NCBI RefSeq assembly: GCF_000801105.2
Contig: NC_079516.1
Location: 22,915,043 to 22,979,042, forward strand
DNA from: Raphanus sativus
Taxonomy: Eukaryota; Streptophyta; Magnoliopsida; Brassicales; Brassicaceae
DNA: 64,000 bases
Reading direction: 5' to 3'
This document shows positions 57,819-64,000 of this stretch, in pieces. Both the position numbers and the translations under genes were made by a program. The first letter of the stretch is position 1. Each line of letters starts with the position of its first letter. The notes under the pieces were generated by a model that saw only the letters and a list, made by a program, of their open reading frames with translations, did no database searches and was not told where the DNA came from.

Positions 57819-60296
57819 CTAGATATGGACCCGTGCGTTGCACGGATTTTATTTGATGTTTTAATTTCACAAATACAAAAAGAATAAAAATCTTTTTCAC
57901 ATTAGTTCTTGGATTTTTCATTATATTTTGTTAGCTTATTTTAATAATAATAATCTTTTTTCTTCCATAAATTTTTATTAGTATTTTTTTCAATAATCAC
58001 AGTGTTTTAAAAAATATATTAGTTTTTTCTTTTTAACAAATACTTCAATTTTAATTATTTTCAAAATAATATTAATTGTAATTAATTAAAAATATATAAC
58101 TGTGAACTTTCTATATTGTTTATTGTTTATTACAAATTAAAAATATCACAATCCATTATATTAATGTTACACAACACCAATCAATATATATAATTGATAG
58201 TCAACTAAATATCAAATATATTACTGGATAAATATATTTAATTACTTTCGCATCCATAGTTTGATTTTAACCTATTTTATATATATCATATATTAATAAA
58301 AACTTCGTGATATATAATACTTTGTAGAAAACCATTGTCGTTATGTTTTAAAAATCTAAAACTCTGTAGTTATAGTGATTTTTGATAGTGCGGTGTAATT
58401 GTAAAACTGGACTTGGCAAATATAGACAAACTTTTTTGAGTTTTAACCTAATTCTTGTTGACAATCATTAGATAGCAAACTCATAAAGGGAATTGATCTT
58501 TTCAGTTTGAAATGCCATCTTGCATATGTTGGTCTTGGAATAAATATTCATTTTCCATGTAACTTTCGATTATGATTTCTGCTTCAATAATCATGTTGCC
58601 TAGGTTTTTTATTTGATTTAAATTATTTAGTCCTTTAGTAGCATGACCTAGAATAGCATAAACAATTTTCTTAGTAGCATGGAGATGTCCATTTTCCACG
58701 TGACTTTTGGTTAGGATTTCTATTTCAATAATTAGTAATCTTGATTTTTTTATTACCTTCATTTTCTACAATAGCATAACCTTAATTTTTTTATTAGGAT
58801 TTGAAGAAAAGAAAACTACTATTAAACACTCTTAAACCATTTTCTTCTGTTCAAGATTATAGAGAAGGACAATTACTATCAAATATTTTTTACAATTATA
58901 TTTTCTTTAGAAATTACGAAAAAGGAAATCAGTATTAAATAAATTATTTGAATTTTTTTGTTTATTTGGGAAAATACTATTAAATAATTTTAAAATCACT
59001 TTAAAAAATTCCTCTCTTATCAAATACAATTTTTCCTTATTAAAATTATATAGTAATTTTCCTTTTTAAATTAATCTGCTGATAAACATGATATTATAAA
59101 TTATTTAATTAACAAATACGTATTTTTCCTTATTTTCAGCTATTTTCCTTATTTATTTTTTTGTTGATGATGAACATGATACAGTATTATAACTTATTTA
59201 ATTAAAAAGGTGTCAATATAAATAATATTAACAAAATTGTTTTTAATAATTATATAAAATAAATGATTCCATAGTACTTTCTTTTTATAATATAACCAAA
59301 ACATATTTTAAAAAAATTAAAATAAATGATTCCGTAGTAATTTTCCTTTTATATTATAACCAAAATAATTATATAAAAAAGTATATGGTAATTTTTGCTT
59401 TTAGAATTTCATTTTTATTATCTAAGTATATATATTTTTAATCATTATATATTTAAACACATGTAAATTTATTTGAAGAAAAATTACTATCAAATACTCT
59501 TTTGTTTAGGATTTTAAAAATGGAAAAATTACTATTAATAATATTTATAGTTACTTTTCATTAAAACTCGTTTTTGTCATTATATTAATATATATGTTTT
59601 TAATTATGAGATAGATTAACAAATGTCATAATCTTAGATATATAATTGACATGTGTCATAATCATGTTAATGAGTAACTTTGAAAAACCAAACTTTATAT
59701 AATAAAATTTAATTAACAAATATGTAGTTTTCCTTATTTTTCATCTATTTTCCTTTTTTTTTTATAATGAACATGATATTATAAATTATTTAATTAAAAA
59801 TGTGTCAATATAAATAATTTGAACAAAAAAAATTATTATAATTATATAAAATAAATGATTCCATAGTACTTTTATTTTTATAATATATCCAAAACATATT
59901 TTAAAAATTAAAATAAATGATTCCATAGTAATTTTCCTTTTATATTATAACCAAAATAATTATATAAAAAAGTATATGGTAATTTTCGTTTTTAAGAATT
60001 CATTTTTATTATCTAAGTATATATATTTTTAATCATTATATATTTAAACACATGTAAATTTATTTGAAGAAAATTACTATCAAATAATCTTTTGTTTAGG
60101 ATTTTAAAAATGGAAAAATTACTATTAATAAAATTTATAGTTACTTTTATTAAAATTCGTTTTTGTCATTATCTTAATATATATGTTTTTAATTATGAGA
60201 TAGATTAACACATGTCATAATCTTAGATATATAATTGACATGTGTCACAATCATGTTAATTAGTAACTTTGAAAAACCAAGCTTTATATAATAAGA
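57819..60296 (-). mobile_element. Non-autonomous Helitron, minus orientation
   Basis: On the minus strand the element starts TCTTATTATATAAAGCTTGG (60296 downward, inserted next to A/T) and ends ACCCG...TCCATATCTAG at 57819. The hairpin CCGTGC-GTT-GCACGG (57831-57845) precedes the 3' terminus. Both ends are standard for crucifer Helitrons. The interior is AT-rich with an internal direct repeat of about 590 bp (near 59110-59690 against 59700-60290). An 86-codon minus frame at 58502-58762 has internally repeated ENGHLHATKK/ENEYLFQDQ-like text but no known domain. Confidence 0.85.
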
Positions 60297-63200
60297 TATG
60301 TTTTGTTGGATTTTTTTAATCTTTAAATATTTAATATTAGATATTTATAAAAATTATAAAATAAAGGAATGAATATTAAATAAAAATATTTTTGTTTTTA
60401 ATATGTAGATACGAAAGTATATTATTAGAACATAAGTTTTTATGTAGTGTAATTCAAACGCATATAAATTTTAAATGAGATTTACTTAATATATAAATCT
60501 TCTTATCTATTAAAACAATATATCATTTATAAATGGGTCGATATAGTATGTCAATATCAAATGGATGATTACTAATCAGTAATTCAATTTTGTTATTCTC
60601 AAAAGTCAAAAGTATAGGAACTGTTTTTTGGGAAAAAACATATGTACGTTTCTAAATCTGAAAGTACCTAATATTTTTGGTTGGGTTTCTTATAAAACTT
60701 AAAACCCGCAAATAATTACATACACATATATAACATATACATACATACATATTGGTTTTTTATAATCTAAGAGGAAATACCTCTCAATGAAAGTGTTCTA
60801 AGGCAACCACCTATTTTAAATGCTTTAAGGTTGCTCTAAAACTTAAAACCCCGTAATTACATACATATATAACATATATATATACATATACACATATGTG
60901 TTTAGAACCAAGAGCAAGAACTCCCCCCCCCCCACCCATTGGGGTGGCTCTTAAAAGCCAAAATTACATAGCTTTTTTAAATATAGTTTAGTTGTTAGAG
61001 ACTTATAGCAATTTTATTGGTTATAAACTCCCAAAATATCTATAAAAAAATTAATAAATTTTTTTTAGATATTAATTAATAAAAAATAATTATGAGATAG
61101 ATTAACACATGTCATAATCTTAGATATATAATTGACATGTGTCATAATCATGTTAATGAGTAACTTTGAAGAACCAAACTTTATATAATAAAATTTAATT
61201 AACAAATATGTAGTTTTCCTTATTTTTTCAGCTATTTTCCTTCTTTTTTTTTATAATGAACATGATATTATAAATTATTTAATTAAAAATGTGTCAATAT
61301 AAATAATTTAACAAAAAAAGTTATTATAATTATATAAAATAAATGATTCCATAGTACTTTTATTTTATAATATATCCAAAACATATTTTAAAAATTAAAA
61401 TAAATGATTCCATAGTAATTTTCCTTTTATATTATAACCAAAATAATTATATAAAAAAGTATATGGTAATTTTCGTTTTTATTTCATTTTTATTATCTAA
61501 GTATATATATTTTTAATCATTATAGATTTAAACACATGTAAATTTATTTGAAGAAAATTACTATTAAATAATCTTTTGTTTAGGATTTTAAAAATGGAAA
61601 AATTACTATTAATAAAATTTATAGTTACTTTTATTAAAATTCGTTTTTGTCATTATCTTAATATATATGTTTTTAATTATGAGATAGATTAACACATGTC
61701 ATAATCTTAGATATATAATTGACATGTGTCACAATCATGTTAATTAGTAACTTTGAAAAACCAAGCTTTATATAAAAAGATATGTTTTGTTGAATTTTTT
61801 TAATCTTTAAATATTTAATATTAGATATTTATAAAAATTATAAAATAAAGGAATGAATATTAAATAAAAATATTTTTGTTTTTAATATGTAGATACGAAA
61901 GTATATTATTAGAACATAAGTTTTTATGTAGTGTAATTCAAACGCATATAAATTTTAAATGAGATTTACTTAATATATAAATCTTCTTATCTATTAAAAC
62001 AATATATCATTTATAAATGGGTCGATATAGTATGTCAATATCAAATGGATGATTACTAATCAGTAATTCAATTTTGTTATTCTCAAAAGTCAAAAGTATA
62101 GGAACTGTTTTTTGGGAAAAAAACATATGTACGTTTCTAAATCTGAAAGTACCTAATATTTTTGGTTGGATTTCTTATAAAACTTAAAACCCGCAAACAA
62201 TTACATACACATATATAACATATACATACATACATATTGGTTTTTTATAATCTAAGAGGAAATACCTCTCAATGAAAGTGTTCTAAGGCAACCACCTATT
62301 TTAAATGCTTTAAGGTTGCTCTAAAACTTAAAACCCCGTAATTACATACATATATAACATATATATATACATATACACATATGTGTTTAGAACCAAGAGC
62401 AAGAACTCCCCCCCCACCCATTGGGGTGGCTCTTCAAAGCCAAAATTACATAGCTTTTTTAAATATAGTTTAGTTGTTAGAGACTTAGAGCAATTTTATT
62501 GGTTACAAACTCCCAAAATATCTATAAAAAAAAATTAGTTAATTTTTTTTTTAGATATTAATTAATAAAAAAATTAATTATGAGATAGATTAACACATGT
62601 CATAATCTTAGATATATAATTGACATGTGTCATAGTCATGTTAATGAGTAACTTTGAAGAACCAAACTTTATATAATAAAATTTAATTAACAAATATGTA
62701 GTTTTCCTTATTTTTTCAGCTATTTTCCTTCTTTTTTTTTATAATGAACATGATATTATAAATTATTTAATTAAAAATGTGTCAATATAAATAATTTTAA
62801 CAAAAAAAGTTATTATAATTATATAAAATAAATGATTCCATAGTACTTTTATTTTTATAATATATCCAAAACATATTTTAAAAATTAAAATAAATGATTC
62901 CATAGTAATTTTCCTTTTATATTATAACCAAAATAATTATATAAAAAAGTATATGGTAATTTTCGTTTTTATTTCATTTTTATTATCTAAGTATATATAT
63001 TTTTAATCATTATAGATTTAAACACATGTAAATTTATTTGAAGAAAATTACTATTAAATAATCTTTTGTTTAGGATTTTAAAAATGGAAAAATTACTATT
63101 AATAAAATTTATAGTTACTTTTATTAAAATTCGTTTTTGTCATTATCTTAATATATATGTTTTTAATTATGAGATAGATTAACACATGTCATAATCTTAG

Positions 63201-64000
63201 ATATATAATTGACATGTGTCACAATCATGTTAATTAGTAACTTTGAAAAACCAAGCTTTATATAAAAAGATATGTTTTGTTGAATTTTTTTAATCTTTAA
63301 ATATTTAATATTAGATATTTATAAAAAATATAAAATAAAGGAATGAATATTAAATAAAAATATTTTTGTTTTTAATATGTAGATACGAAAGTATATTATT
63401 AGAACATAAGTTTTTATGTAGTGTAATTCAAACGCATATAAATTTTAAATGAGATTTACTTAATATATAAATCTTCTTATCTATTAAAACAATATATCAT
63501 TTATAAATGGGTCGATATAGTATGTCAATATCAAATGGATGATTACTAATCAGTAATTCAATTTTGTTATTCTCAAAAGTCAAAAGTATAGGAACTGTTT
63601 TTTGGGAAAAAAACATATGTACGTTTCTAAATCTGAAAGTACCTAATATTTTTGGTTGGATTTCTTATAAAACTTAAAACCCGCAAACAATTACATACAC
63701 ATATATAACATATACATACATACATATTGGTTTTTTATAATCTAAGAGGAAATACCTCTCAATGAAAGTGTTCTAAGGCAACCACCTATTTTAAATGCTT
63801 TAAGGTTGCTCTAAAACTTAAAACCCCGTAATTACATACATATATAACATATATATATACATATACACATATGTGTTTAGAACCAAGAGCAAGAACTCCC
63901 CCCCCCACCCATTGGGGTGGCTCTTAAAAGCCAAAATTACATAGCTTTTTTAAATATAGTTTAGTTGTTAGAGACTTAGAGCAATTTTATTGGTTACAAA
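59602..64000. repeat. Tandem array of about 1.49-kb units carrying a Helitron end
   Basis: Units begin at AATTATGAGATAGATTAAC: 59602, 61088 and 62576, giving periods of 1486 and 1488 bp. The third unit is cut by the window end. Each unit holds the 5'-terminal 0.7 kb of the Helitron, then about 0.8 kb of flanking DNA with landmarks ATGGGTCGATATAGTATGTC, GAGGAAATACCTCTCAATGA and CCCACCCATTGGGGTGGCTC. Units differ by only a few substitutions and homopolymer lengths, so amplification is recent. Confidence 0.93.

Noticed and set aside
1..64000. CRISPR arrays, bacterial operons, riboswitches, tRNA or rRNA genes
   Set aside because: The window is plant nuclear DNA; no regularly spaced short repeats with unique spacers and no recognisable structural RNA gene was seen by eye. 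A tRNA/Rfam scan would settle small RNA genes.

Overview
This window is plant nuclear DNA. It has introns with GT-AG and one GC-AG borders, very AT-rich transposon-filled intergenic space, and four recognisable conserved genes. Those genes (FLY2-like RING ligase, SUR1 C-S lyase, NFD6-like, RPN1) match, from memory of Arabidopsis, the At2g20650, At2g20610, At2g20585 and At2g20580 neighbourhood in collinear order. SUR1 is a core glucosinolate enzyme, so the source is a crucifer. The heavy transposon load and the apparent loss of several intervening genes suggest Brassica or a close relative; the genus is an inference.

Layout: 1-6.3 kb holds a decayed PIF/Harbinger transposon (987-4578, TTA target duplication) and a broken BED-finger hAT gene. 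6.4-15.3 kb holds a Helitron-like 5' end, a MULE-type foldback element (7219-8174), and a complete but frame-broken Ty1/copia element (8540-14509) inserted into an ACCCTAAA-rich repeat. 15.3-18.5 kb holds a hAT MITE, a GC-rich retroposed insert with a poly(A) tail, and a second foldback. 19.07-21.98 kb is the 13-exon FLY2-like gene and 22.73-24.57 kb is the 5-exon SUR1 gene, both on the plus strand. 24.6-30.1 kb holds a shattered partial duplicate of the 3' end of SUR1, split by a foldback, a mariner-like MITE, a perfect hairpin and hAT-like elements. 30.4-43 kb holds two different minus-strand LINE fragments, a small cysteine-rich secreted peptide ORF, Helitron and hAT remnants, a third LINE fragment on the plus strand, and a minus-strand copia gag piece with one LTR. 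43-50 kb is AT-rich, with a higher-order minisatellite, a 335-bp tandem duplication, a complete non-autonomous Helitron (46132-47625) and a small MITE. 50.47-50.97 kb is the two-exon NFD6-like gene and 51.55-57.10 kb is the 23-exon RPN1 gene, both on the minus strand. From 57.8 kb to the window end there is a minus-strand Helitron whose 5' end, with flanking DNA, has been amplified into a tandem array of about 1.49-kb units that runs off the window.

The four host genes do not form a pathway. FLY2-like acts in endomembrane ubiquitination, SUR1 in glucosinolate synthesis, NFD6-like in a mitochondrial role, and RPN1 in the proteasome base. They are a conserved syntenic block. The 26 kb between SUR1 and NFD6 is almost entirely repeat-derived. 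I found no CRISPR array, operon, rRNA or tRNA gene, and no clearly new multi-gene system. The most distinctive items are the Helitron-derived tandem array, the copia LTR that has absorbed its own primer-binding site, the broken SUR1 duplicate, and the repeat array between the divergent Harbinger genes.
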